Origin: Gossypium raimondii
Lineage: Eukaryota; Streptophyta; Magnoliopsida; Malvales; Malvaceae
Assembly (NCBI RefSeq): GCF_025698545.1
Contig: NC_068570.1
Coordinates: 53,959,924 to 54,023,923, forward strand
Direction: 5' to 3'
Length of the DNA stretch: 64,000 nucleotides
The notes beneath the pieces were generated by a model. The model was not told the DNA's origin. It did no database searches and saw only the letters and a program-made list of their open reading frames with translations. Below are positions 46,380-58,419 of the stretch, piece after piece. Position 1 is the stretch's first letter, and each line of letters begins with the position of its first letter. The position numbers were made by a program, and so were the translations under genes.

Positions 46380-48327
46380 TCTCCTTAAGTGTGCCACCCA
46401 TATGGTTAGTAGTTAGGCCAAATTCAATTTTTAAAAAATTTAATATGGATAACAAACATATTTAGTGGGTAGTTTTAAAAAAAAATTGAGAAAATCCCTT
46501 CCAAAATTCTCCTTAAACTGTCGTCCACTTTCTCATTCCTCTCTCTCTCACGTTCTAAGTTTTTTCCATTCTTTTTCCTCTCGTTGGTTTTCCCCTTTCT
46601 TTCTTTCTTTCTTTTTGTTGCAGTAAAATTAACATCGTGTCAATTTTATTTGTTTTTCCTAAAGACTTTCGTATATTCCGTGTGGTGTTTTTGATCGAGT
46701 AGACTATATTTCAATCATTGTGTAAGTTTCATATACCCCTCTCTGAATTAAGGTTTTTACCTCATTTCGGACAAGGTAGGAGATTTTAGTGGTTCAACGA
46801 TTCTCGTTTTAATTGGTTCTATGAATCTATTTAGGTGAATATCGTGTGACAAAGACTCCTCCGATGGTCTAGGTGTCGATAGAAGCTGCTGTTTCTTTCA
46901 AAGGTAAGTGACCAATGCCCTATTTAAGGCCAAATGCCGAATTAGTGATTTGATTTCGTATATCATACTAATTAGTCCATTTTAAATACTAGTTTTAGGG
47001 TTTAGAAGTGTGTCGTATTATCGTTTTCCAGAAACAGGAAGGTGTGTACCTTTTGTCTCAAAAAATAGCGAACAACACGAAGCCAAAAAATCTATTGTCG
47101 ACTCCACACGGCCGTATGCTAGATTGTGTGAGCCACACAGGCTGGGCCAGGTAAGTAATGTGGGCCACACAGGCGTGTAGGCCCATTTTTAGTAAAATTT
47201 AGTAGAGCCATGTTTAATGTACGCTTCGAGGTTAGCTACTTCGTAAGGTTTGTTTTGTGAAATGTGTGACTTATATATAAATAAAATATGCTATTCTGCT
47301 TCTGTATGTGTGACTTTTGAAAGCATGTTAGCATGTTCTGATATGTATAACATGTATGATTTGTGTGCATCTGGATATCTGGTTAGTGATTGCATGTGCA
47401 GCAGAGGTGGGATAATGATGTGATGAAAGAAGTGTTGATATTTTAATGATATACCTTATCTAGTGGTTTAAACCACATATCTGTTCTGGTAGCTTGACCA
47501 CACTTATCTGATTCTGGCGGATTACCATACTATTTTTGGCAGCTTGACTGCACTATTCTAAAAAGTGACATATGTTCACTTATAGGTGTGTGAGGTTGGA
47601 TGAGTATTTATTACCCTAATTGGTGTGTAGGGATGGACGGAGATGATGTGTAGCAGATGGAGGTAGGATCTCTATATATTCTGTATTAAGTGTTGCATCG
47701 CCTGATATGCCACGCCATCCATATCTGATATGATAATTATGTTGCATTGCATCATATGCCATGCTGTGTATTCTGTTTTGTATCTGACTTATATGTGAAT
47801 TGTGCTATCTGTTCTACTTTTATGGGCTGAGTTACATATTAAGCTTTGTAAGCTCACCCAAATTTTCTGACTAATTAGTTCATCAAACTTAAGATCAGGC
47901 GGCACATAGGAGCTTAGATTGATTTTCTGGTTAATAATAAGACGCTTTATGTTTTTAAACTATTTTAAACTTTTCTTTGGACTTTTGTAGACTGTGTAAC
48001 TGTTTGGGACTTTGTTTTTCGTTTTTGATTTGATTTCAAAAGTAATTATTATTTTAAATTGCAAAATTATATATTTTTACAAGTTAAGTCACGATTTTCA
48101 AAATTTAATACTAAAAAATTTCCACTGCAAAACAAAGTAATCAATTAAATGATTTTCCGTAAAATAAATAAATTAAAACACGAATTTTCTAAAAACTAGA
48201 AAGAGATTTGCAAAAACTAAGTTTTAAGATCACCTGATTTTCAAGAGTTACATTAGAGTTTCTAAACAAGCCTATGTAATTCCTCAAGATTCAACCATAA
48301 CATTTAGGCCGAGTTTGGGGTGTTACA
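46380..48327 (+). mobile_element. LTR-like relic, probably Gypsy-type
   Basis: Non-coding, GC-richer than the surroundings. It has the 'ccacacggcc', 'gccacacagg' and 'acacaggcgtgtaggccc' motifs that I associate with LTRs of Malvaceae Gypsy elements, and it ends ggggtgttaca at about 48,327. The left border is uncertain. It looks like a worn LTR or solo LTR; no internal coding region accompanies it. Confidence 0.4.
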
Positions 48328-49021
48328 AATGCTTCCCTAATTTTACTTTATTTAGCTTCAGTTCTATTCAAGGTAAGATTATAGTTAGGTTGAAGAAGAA
48401 TTATCAGTTGAGGTTTAATCTCTAGTTCGAGGGAGATTGAACGGCTCACTTTTTGAGATGATGAGTTTGCTTTTCTTTTTTCTGTTTTAGTATATGTTTT
48501 TGTAGTCATTTATTTTTCCTTTTATGTTTCTATGTTTTCTAAGCTTACCCTCACAACTTGTAACAACTTTCTCACTTGTATTTTGTCTTTACTTCAATAA
48601 ATGAACCAATCGATTTTTAGTCAATATATATATATATACTTATAATATATTTATTATTTTATATAAATTTCATTTTTAAAAAGAAATTTAATTTTTAATA
48701 ATTTTTATATAGAATAAGGTCAATTTGATAGAAAGTATAAAATTGAGAACTAAAATAATTATTACACTAATTAAAAAGTGTCATGTTACTGTTCCATTAG
48801 TCACTTAACGGTTGGGTGACCAAAAAAAATAACTTCCAAAATATTAGTGACCAAATAATTAGTTTTATAGTAAAGTAACCAAAACTAAAATTTATCCATA
48901 GTTAAGTGATTATGGTTGTAGTTTTTCCCAAAAGATAAGATACTTGGGTGCAGCTGTAAATTTGCCTACCCATCTATCTGACAGCTGTCCTTTAGGTTTT
49001 TTAAGGTTTTGGGATTAAAAA
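48328..49021. other. AT-rich spacer
   Basis: No gene was seen. A stretch near 48,750-48,920 ('gtgaccaa', 'tagtcacttaacgg') resembles the arms of the foldback at 55,129-55,668. A short (TA)n run lies near 48,627. Confidence 0.35.
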
Positions 49022-49384
49022 GTTAAAATATGTTATAGGTATTTGCACTCTTCTTAATTTTGAAATTTAGTCCTTGTACTTTTATTTTCAGAAATTTAGT
49101 TCTCTACTTTCCAGATTTCAAAATTTAAGTCTATTTGTTAACACTATTATTTTTATTAAATTTATTGGTGTGACATTTTAAAATAAAAATTACTCACTTA
49201 GTAGCAATGTAACGAAAAAATAACGTTGCAATGAACCTAAATTTCACAAAATAATCTTAATAGTGTAACAGTTGAACTGAATTTTAAAATCTAAAAATTT
49301 GAAGGACTAAATTCTTAAAAATAAAATATAAGTACTAAATTCTAAATTTAAGAAGAGTACAAAGACCTATGATATATTTTAACC
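49022..49384. mobile_element. Foldback element (MITE), 363 bp
   Basis: The left arm reads gttaaaatatgttataggta then ctcttcttaa; the right arm read inward gives gttaaaatatatcataggtc then ctcttcttaa. The inverted arms extend roughly 120 bases each, including 'aaatttagtcctt'. No coding capacity and no clear target duplication, so the superfamily is unassigned. A worn relative lies at 657-905. Confidence 0.65.
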
Positions 49385-51215
49385 ATAAAATTGAGTAAAA
49401 AACAATTGAGAATTTTCTATTTAATTTTTTTATGATATTTAAGTATTTATAGTATTGTAAATTTATAAATATATATTATATTTTTATTTATTCACATAAT
49501 GCTTTAAGTTTTAAAGTAAAATTTTAGTTCTCTATAGATTTTGATATATTTAACTATACATTCTATAAATGTACTTTTATTCCTTTAAAAATAAAAATAT
49601 AATTTTTAGTATTTTTATATATAAAATTTTGGTTTTAAATTTCTTTTGGTTCATATATTATTTTGTAAATGTATAATTTATCATAATGATTTACTTTAAA
49701 AAATAGTTTACCTGAAACATTAATATATAGAAGGTTTTTTAAAATTGATTGAGTCTTAGATTGGCATGTACATTGTTGTCAATGTAGGAAGATGTGGGTT
49801 TGAGTGCACTCAAGTGTATTATCCTCCTATTTATGGGTTAAAGAGAGATTATTGATAATTTTAAATATTATGTCAAAAATATCGGAAATGATCAAAATTT
49901 ATAATAAAATTATTAAAAAACGTTATTTATATTATAATAATTTAATTTTTAATTTAAATAATGTATTTGAAGAGCTCAAGTCCAACATTTATTTTGATTG
50001 ATTTAAAATTTGAACATTGGTGTGAACCACCCAATTTATTTAACTTTCATATCCAAGATTCATGCCTAAACTTAAACAATTGTTTTAAATTTAATTTCAT
50101 GATTAACAAAAATATATTATTTAATAAAATAATATAAATTGAAACCCCAGCATAGCAGGGATTAAAGATTAGTTTTATTTAAATTGAAATATATTTATGC
50201 TTCATGTTCAATCTTTTTAGATTAGATTGTATTGACTTTAGTTTTAAATTTTGGATTTAGTGTTATCTCAAAATTGGATTTAATTATTTATTTAAATACT
50301 AGACCTCTTATTTTATTGTCAACAAAATCATATTTAAATTTTAGATTTTGTATTTTTTCAAGAATTTTTTTGAATAAGTTTAAAATTGGCCATGGAATAA
50401 AATTTTTTTGCAATAATTGTAGTTGATGTAAATCGCCATGTCAGTAACATTAACGGTCACGTTTGTAGCGTAATTATCAAAGATGGAAAGCATTGATGAA
50501 ATGGTCTAATTGATGCAATATGAGAGTTTGAAATTTTAATTGAATGTATTTTTCACAAAAATAACTTGATTGATCTTTTCGCCAAAGTTTAGAGGCTTAT
50601 ATACCCCGTTAGCCAAATTAGTTTTACTAGTGAGAGTTAAGCACTAATAAATACAAAAGGGTCAGTACAGGTGGTTGTGGAGTTTTTATTTAAATAATAT
50701 AACAATTTCATAAATCTAACCTTAATAAATGTGTTTCGTAAAACTGAGTGCCTGTGACTGCTGAGTTCATTACATTTTCAATTTTCACTGTTTACTTTAA
50801 ACATAATCCTGATAAATACATTCTATTAAGTTCGACATTTATAGGTGTCGAGTTTATATTTATTTAAAATTTCATCATTTACCGTGAACCTAGTTCTAAT
50901 GAATTTTATCGTACTATGGATCAAGAAATTTTTTTATCGTTTTCATTTGTTTGTTCCACGCAAGCTAAAGTTGCCTCCCACTATTATCAACTTCCTAAGT
51001 AATATCTTCAAATCTTTCTTTTTCATCGTAACATTAATCTTTTCAACCCTACCATGGCTCAGTTAAGGGAAGAAAATCATATTGCTTTAATAATCGTTGA
51101 TATGGTATTTTTTATTATCTTATTAGTTAAGCAAGTATTTATTTTTCACTAAATTCTTTATTATATTGAATATATATATTTTTTACTTACTTACTAGGTT
51201 GAAAAACAAAATCTT
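49385..51215. other. AT-rich spacer
   Basis: No gene, RNA or repeat worth naming was found. Short frames are chance openings in AT-rich sequence. Confidence 0.35.
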
Positions 51216-51230
51216 TAAATCTGAAGTAAC

Positions 51231-51434
51231 GTGCATTATTTGATGTTGAATCAAGACCATGCTCGAGTTAGATGCCATAATTATAACAAGCTTTTTTTGA
51301 AAATATCTCAACTACCTCGTATTCCAATGGGGTCATCGATGTTTACAACTTTGCTGGAAAAGGTAAAGACAGGAGACTCTTACCTTCAACTCTCGTTTGG
51401 TGAAGCAACAATCATGTTGAATGATATGTCCTAA
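51231..51434 (+). pseudogene. Possible second plant-mobile-domain fragment
   Basis: The frame contains SSMFTTLLEKV then YLQLSFGEATIML, which lines up with the PMD pattern 'ALVERWRPETHTFHLPxGExTITL' seen in the relic at 41,092-41,950, but is more diverged. Too short and worn to be a gene. A weak call based on pattern only. Confidence 0.3.
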
Positions 51435-52729
51435 TCACGAGCTTTCTAGTGGAACCAATCGTTATTACTGATGTGATTGAGTTTAACCTTAGCCAAAATT
51501 GAGGAGATTAATTAGCCATTATCCCGTCAACAAAGATCATTTTAAAGGTGGCAAAATGGATTTCACTAATTTGCAAACATTGGTGAGCGTGCATATTTGA
51601 TACTTAATGCATTTGTCATTATTGAAACGCTTAAACAACAGTGCCATATAAGCATTAAGATAGTTGAATCAACTGTCATTGAATCAACTGTCATTAACAG
51701 TCACTTGGATCAAAAATGGTTAATCGAAAGGCTTAATTATACTATTTTAACATCTTATGCCTACCGTCGCCAATTATTTGAAGTTGCCCACTCTGGTCTT
51801 AGCTAGCCTACATTTTTTAATTGCGTATAATGGTTATCATTTGCTAAAACATTTAAAACGAAAATCATGAATATTTTAATTTAAATATATATTTTATCCA
51901 AACTCCAAACAATCTGGAAATTCCAAGGCACATGAATATTTTATCCAAACGATAAAATCTTTATGAATTATCCAAACAACATGGAGGGATGATTTCTCTT
52001 TCTTTTCTTAATGTTTATGGTTGTGGGCTACATCCTTATTTCACAACATAAAAGGTATTATAAAAATATAATATGAATATGTAAATGTATCAAAATATAT
52101 ACAACACAAATTATTTATATATTAAAACATTTTAAATATGATTATAACCTAATAAATAGCACAGGGTAACATAGGATCATTGAGGGCACCGATAAGGAAA
52201 AATCAATTTAAACCCGAAATAATCCAGTTAATTCAGACAGTCAAATTTTTTAAAAACGAAATCCAGCAAGTACTAAATTCGAATTCCAATATATGCAACG
52301 AACTCCAGATTGAGTATTTTTGTATTCAAAAGAAAAGAACATAGGAAGTTAATATATAGCACATTACTGAAAGGAAATGGGAAATTTCAATAGGGGAAAA
52401 GAGAAAGTATTTAAACTGGACATGATAGATGTTTCTCTTGTACATAAAACCTAATCGATTGGGAATTGGATCAGTCATTTGGACTTAAAAGCAACTAAGT
52501 ATCCACACAATTCCGAAACATGAAAACCGAACACAAACGTAAAGCCTATGCATCATTCATTTTGTATGCCACTACATGTTATTCATGTACCTAAAGCACC
52601 AAAGCGACTGGCTTGCGATTCTAGGGAGGATAGGCCAGTAACAACAGAATTACGCACTCATTTGCCCATAGCTGCTTTACAACAACATCAGTGAATAAAA
52701 CCAATCAGGGTTAATCCCTCCATTGACGG
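51435..52729. other. AT-rich spacer and Alfin-like 3' region
   Basis: A 15-base direct repeat (gaatcaactgtcatt, twice) lies near 51,666-51,695. The right end probably holds the 3' untranslated region of the minus-strand Alfin-like gene. No other gene was seen. Confidence 0.35.
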
Positions 52730-54769
52730 CTATTGCCTTACCTTCTTTTGGCACAAAGGACAGTTGTAAAACTTAATCATTTCTGCCTTCGCTGGTGTTA
52801 TCTTCACACACTTTCCATGGTACCACCGTTCACAGTTGTCACAACCAATCCAAAACTCATCGGAATTGTATCCTCCCCCGCAGATCCCACAAAAGGTATC
52901 GCCCTGCTCTTCTTCATCCTCCTCGTAACTATTATCAGCTATCTTAGGATTGCTTCTCGGCTGCCCATCGAGTGACCTCTGAAAGGCAAAAGGTGGAATG
53001 ATAAATACAAAAACCAAGCAAGCAAAAACGATGATACAGAGTTCTGATTAACAGTTCGAACTGCATTCATCATTCACCTTAGTGCTATTTCGTGATTTGT
53101 TTCCGCTCTCTACTGTGGGTTTGTCTTTGACCTGCTTCCTTCCAGTAACAACTTCAAAGATGGTGGGAAGATCGTTTATCATGCTAAATAATCGCTTTCT
53201 GTGGAGTGAAAGGCACAAAACTAGTGATTTATAATCCTATCACAACATCAAATGCCAAAATCTGCCACTGCATACCCATCTCAGATATATACACATATTC
53301 GACACTCACACCTAAGTCCGAGTAACAGAGTCAAGCATTCCAATATGAACATCAGTACTGATAATTTTTCAAATTTCAGACTCGAGACTCAGGCTCAACC
53401 AGTCTCCTTCCTAATTTTTTTTCTTCGTTTTATGTCAAGTTATAGACATTCATATTTCAGTATGAATAAGATATATAACAGCATAGCGCAAGAGGGAAGA
53501 GATGGATCATAAAGACAATCTCAATGCACAATGGTAAATCTACAGTTCACATGGAGAAAAGACAGATGCCAGAATAGTGTACCTCTCATTACGATTAAGT
53601 CGAGCCCCAAAGTAGAAAGCCACAGAGAGCAACCAACAATCACTATGCACAGCAACCAGCGAAAGCCAGTCTTTGCGGTTCATCCCATCTCTTGCAAAAT
53701 TAATGCCCAAGGCCGGCTCAGGGAGCTCGGGTGGAACTTCCTCTGCCGGCAAAGCTACCTCCCATGCCTCATTCGGGTGACCATACAAACACAAGTTCTC
53801 CTTATCTGAGCAACAACAAATTAAAATAAGTTTAAAAGCTGCACTAAAAACTGCAAATTCAAGAGCCTATGGAAAGCAGATCTTGGAGTTCATGGCTGCT
53901 CAATTTGGTATCTAAAGGAAAATGCGGGAAAAAAATGTAACTGGTATGAATAAATTACCATATTTTCTTAGTACCCAAACAAAAACTCTAGCAACCTCAA
54001 AGACAAGAAAGAAAACTTCAATTAAAAATTTTCAAAAGAAGCACTCAAAATCGCAAATTTGGGAGCCTATGGAAAGCAGAAACTTGGACTGAATGCTCAA
54101 TTTGGTACCTAAAAGAAAATGCAGGAAATATGTATTGAATCTGAATAAATTCCTATCTTTTCTCGGTACCCAAACACAAATTCAAGCAGTCTCAAAGGCA
54201 AAAAGAAAACAAATCTGCATCTAGATTGAATAGCAGACATAAAAACGACAACCCAAAGGCACACACACACACGCACTAAAAAGCAACTCATTTGAAATTT
54301 ACTTGAGAAGCCCGTCAAGACAAAGATTGAAAATCTAATGGCCTATGAAAAAGCAGAAAACTTGAAACGGTTAAGGGAAGTTCAGCTTCGAAATCGAACC
54401 GAATCCAATTCCATCACATAGAGACTACTCAGTTAACTCCAAAATTAAACGCACCACAAGCAAAAAAGAATTTCCATCTCAATTTTCTAGTCAACTTTCT
54501 CGGCAACCAAACATAAATAGAAAAACTGGAAAAAAAGGAATTAAAATACCCAAACTGACCTGGATCGCATTGCGAGTAGAAATCATCTACATCTGATCCA
54601 ACCCGCACGGAAAACCATGAACAAATTAATAAAACCCAAAATGGAAATTAGGGTTTACAGAAAAAGAGAGAAAAAGAATACCGTAAGTGAGAGCACGAAC
54701 AAGAGCGGAGTGTCGAGCGTTGTAGTCTTTGAAGATCTCTTCAACAGTACGAGGACTAGAGGAAGCCAT
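52730..54769 (-). CDS. Alfin-like PHD-finger histone reader
   Basis: Exons in transcript order: 54769-54682, 54592-54560, 53805-53583, 53198-53078, 52978-52730, giving 714 bases (237 residues). The start [20 protein letters not shown] and the Alfin domain ([20 protein letters not shown], then [20 protein letters not shown]) are diagnostic. An acidic linker follows, then a C4HC3 PHD finger ([20 protein letters not shown], then WYHGKC and CPLC). Alfin-like proteins are nuclear readers of H3K4me3 that work with Polycomb-type repressors and in salt and phosphate responses. Length is near the family norm (about 250). Oddly, the protein ends CQKKVRQ, its last codons formed by AAG-GTAAGG, a good-looking splice donor just before the stop. 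Another small exon is possible but not needed. Confidence 0.94.
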
Positions 54770-55128
54770 TTTTTTCTTACAAATAACTATGAATTATTAT
54801 AATTATAAATGTAACTCTGTTTGTGCAAAAAAGGAAAATTGTTCTTTATTTCGAAAAAAAATTACAGATCTTTTTGTTTGTTTGTTTGTTGTCCGAAAAG
54901 AAAAAAGGTTTTTAGCAGATTTTCATGGAACATAAAACAAGGCCTTGTTTGGTCTTGGCCCAAACCAAAATAACAAGGGCTTGTTTGGTCTAGGCCTCTA
55001 AAGATCACAAGGCCATTTTGGTTTATAATCATAATTATTTTAAATTTAAATATAACCCAAGTTATATTTTGGTACCTTCAAGAAATCCATTTTATGGAAA
55101 ATTTTGATTTTATAGAATTTAATTAATT

Positions 55129-55668
55129 GGGTAAACTATAAAAATAGTTATTTTTATTTCTCTCATATTACATTTTAGTCATTTATGTTTGAAAATGTTA
55201 AGTTTTAGTCACTTATGTTATCGTTTTGTTACGAAGTGGTCATTTTTCTGTTAAGCTCCGTTACCTCTCTAACGGCAATCCTATGTGGCAGTCCAAATGA
55301 GTTTTAAATGGTAACTTGGATGTTTAACTGAGACAAGAATGGGTTTTTAATTAAATAAATTTAATTAATTGAAATTAAATTAATTATACCATGAACTGGA
55401 AAATAAAAACCGTTCGTCTTCTTTTTCTTTTAGTTTTATTTTTTATTTTGACTGAAAAAATTATTCTCATCCCAATTGGACATCCAAGTTGGCATTTAAA
55501 ACCCATTTGAACTGTCACGTAGGATTTCCGTTAGGAGGTAACGAAGCTTAACGGTAGAGTGATTACTTCGTAATAAAATGATAATATAAGTGACTAAAAC
55601 ATAACAATTCAAATATAACTAAAATGTAATCTGAGTCAAATAAAAATGACTATTTTTGTAGTTTACCC
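55129..55668. mobile_element. Mutator-type foldback element (MITE), 540 bp
   Basis: The left arm starts GGGTAAACTATAAAAATAGT and the right arm, read inward, GGGTAAACTACAAAAATAGT. Similarity continues about 200 bases, including 'taagctccgttacctc' and 'atcctatgtggcag'. The flanks 55120-55128 and 55669-55677 are both TAATTAATT, a 9-bp target duplication. Long inverted arms and a 9-bp duplication fit a non-autonomous Mutator-type element. The low-complexity duplication lowers certainty slightly. No coding capacity. Confidence 0.8.
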
Positions 55669-56164
55669 TAATTAATTTTTATATAAAATGGTTATAACTT
55701 TAAAAGTATTTTTAAAGAATTTCAGCCAAATATTTAATTTTATTATGCATAATTTTGTGTTTGTTTAAGGTAGTAAAAATAACAATGGATAATTAGAGTA
55801 ATATATTTTGTGATTGAAGTTTATGACAAAAAACAACATGTTTGTAATAATTATTTTAATAATTAAAAGTTTGTTGAGTGTTTTTTTCTGTTCCTCTTAG
55901 ATGGTAATGTTTGTCTTTTTATATGATATAGGTATTGTTCATTGATATGATATATTAGGTACGTCTCATACATGTCAACACGTATTTTATTCTAGACTTA
56001 ACACGTATTTATGTGGTCCCATGCACGACCTCACGTCTGGCTTCGCAGGAGAATGTAGGTACCCATCCTGCAAACATCTATTATCATGTGAGCTCGATAG
56101 AATCCGGGCCAAACCCTTTGGATTTTAGGCAGTGATAACAAGTAGCATAACAAGTTTCATTCAA
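55669..56164. other. AT-rich spacer
   Basis: No gene was seen. About 56,040-56,150 is slightly GC-richer and may belong to the copia fossil on its right. Confidence 0.3.
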
Positions 56165-57645
56165 GAATGCATAATACTATTTTTGTAATTCACACCAGAT
56201 GGTTGGTGTTCCAATTACTGGTTCTCTAAGCTCAGACAATAAGGAAACAAACCACGCAATGTCAGCAACAGCATTTGCAATGTTGCCATACTTAACATCT
56301 GAAGGGGAGCGAGCAACCAGATGCTGCTTCTTGGAGGACCAACCAACAAGGTTTCCTCCCAAATAAATGCAAAACCCTAAAGTAGATCTCCGATCCTTAA
56401 TAGAACTACCCCAATCAGACTCACAAAGGTTGTTAGGGTAAGTTTCGTAGCAGGTGTAAAACAGAAGACCATGAGACAATGTCCCTTGTAGATTTCTCTG
56501 CAATCACTTCACTGCCTACCAATGCTTATCAGTTGGAGCTTGCATGTACTGACTGATTTTATTCACGGCAAATTTAATATCTGGTCTGTTCAAACATACA
56601 TATTGTAGACCACCAACAATACATTTTTACTTCACAACCTTGTCAGCAGATAAAGGTTGACCATCTGAAGCAGACAAGGTGGGAGATGTGATCATTGAAG
56701 TGGAAACAGACTAGGAACTTTTCGGCTCAGCTTTTTGCAAGAGCTCAGTGATATACTTCTTTTGTGACAAGTGAAGAGTACTTGTCTATGAACCTCGATA
56801 CCCAAGAAATAATTCAATTCTCCTAAGTTTTTCAATGAAAACTCCTGATTCAAATCCCTTATAACTTCATCAATAGTGTGAAAACAATCTCCAATCAGTA
56901 TAATGTCATCGACATATACTAAACAAAATATGCAAGCATCATTATGTCTTCAAATGAACAAAGAAGGGTCAACTACAGAAGTAGTAAACATCAGCTTGTT
57001 TATGCTCATAGAGAGCTTTTTTTCAATCTACACACTAGAGAGTTGCCAGTATCATCATATTGCTCAAATCTAGGGGGTTGGGTCATATATACTTCCTCAA
57101 GAAGCTCCCCGTTCAAGAAGGCATTGTTAACATCTACTTGCCTCAGCTGCCATTGATGATTAAAAGCTAAAGCAATGAGTGTGAACAGTGCATGTCTCTG
57201 CCACGGGACTGAATGTATCTTGATAGTCAAATCCAGCTTTCTGTGCATATCCCTTGGCCACCAGTTGAACTTTATAGCGATTAACCGTGCCATTAGCTTT
57301 TTTCTCAACTTTAAACAACCATCGACAGCCAACAACTTTTTGATTTTCTAGTAAGGGAATTAAATCCCAAGTTTTATTCTTTTGCAAGGCATCTAGCTCA
57401 GCATGTATGGCTTGCTGCCATTGTAGATACCTCATGGCTACATGAACATTTGCAGGATCAAAAGGAATATTAGTAGCATTATACACATGAAGTTCTAGCT
57501 TAACAGTACCTGATTTGCCTCTTGTAATCATAGGATGAGTGTTGATATCATGAGCATCAGCTTGTCGATGTGCTGAATCTAAATCTTCATCTTGCTGGGG
57601 TAAAGAATCACCAACAACATCAGTTATATGTTCAAAAATCATTAT
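56165..57645 (-). mobile_element. Ty1-copia retrotransposon polyprotein, fossil
   Basis: On the minus strand there is a reverse transcriptase region (GCRWLFKVEKKANGTVNRYK, LVAKGYAQKAG; about 57,000-57,640) followed by an RNase H region (STLGFCIYLGGNLVGWSSKK; about 56,180-56,500). Family Ty1-copia by motif order and sequence. No LTRs were recognised. It is broken with several breaks and looks old. It is a different copia lineage from the one at 43,080-46,350. Confidence 0.85.
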
Positions 57646-58419
57646 AGAACTTAAAAATAAACTTAAATTTGAATTTTTAATCGATTTAATCTTTCATTGG
57701 ATCTTTAAATTTTTAGTTTGTATTACATGTCGGATTGAATTATATATCGATTTTTAATTTAATTGGTTGAATTGATAAATTCGATTTGTTGAAGCTTAAC
57801 TTATTTATTCCTTATCAAATAGAATGATAAAGAGTAAAATATTAAAATAGTCTTTATTAGCAATTTAATCATTTTAGTCTCTATACTTTTTAAATATTTA
57901 AATTTCAATCTGATTCAAAGGGTAGTCATTAAATCCATTTGTGACATGTTTACGAGTATTATGTGAAAATAACAAATTGACATGACATTATACTTGTGAT
58001 AATCTATTTGTCATGTACAATTTTAGAAATAGCAAAATATAACTTAATAATAAATGTAATGTCTACCATTTGGTTCATGATTGAAATTTTAAAATTCTAA
58101 AATCATAGAGCCTAATTGAACAAATTAGAATACACTCATTATAGGAATTAAATACGCAACTTATGCATAGTACAATGACCACTAGTAAAAGTTCACTAAA
58201 AATAAACAAATGAACAATTTTTTGTCTCAACAAAAAAGCAATTAGTTACTAACAAAGCAGCCCAAACTATTTGCATCCAATAAAAACAACAATAACATTC
58301 ACCTTGTAACATTATGAACAAATTTTTTAACTCTCAAATTCGGCAATTTTTTTGCTGTATAAAACCATCAATAATCTCTCCTTATTCTTCCATCTTCCAC
58401 TCAAGAAAAGAGTACAACA
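57646..58419 (+). promoter_or_regulatory. Upstream region of pectate-lyase copy 1, with TATA box
   Basis: AT-rich. TATAAAA lies at 58358-58364, about 56 bases before the ATG. From about 57,870 it is duplicated upstream of copy 2 (62,053 onward), with small differences throughout. No other motif was recognised. Confidence 0.5.
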
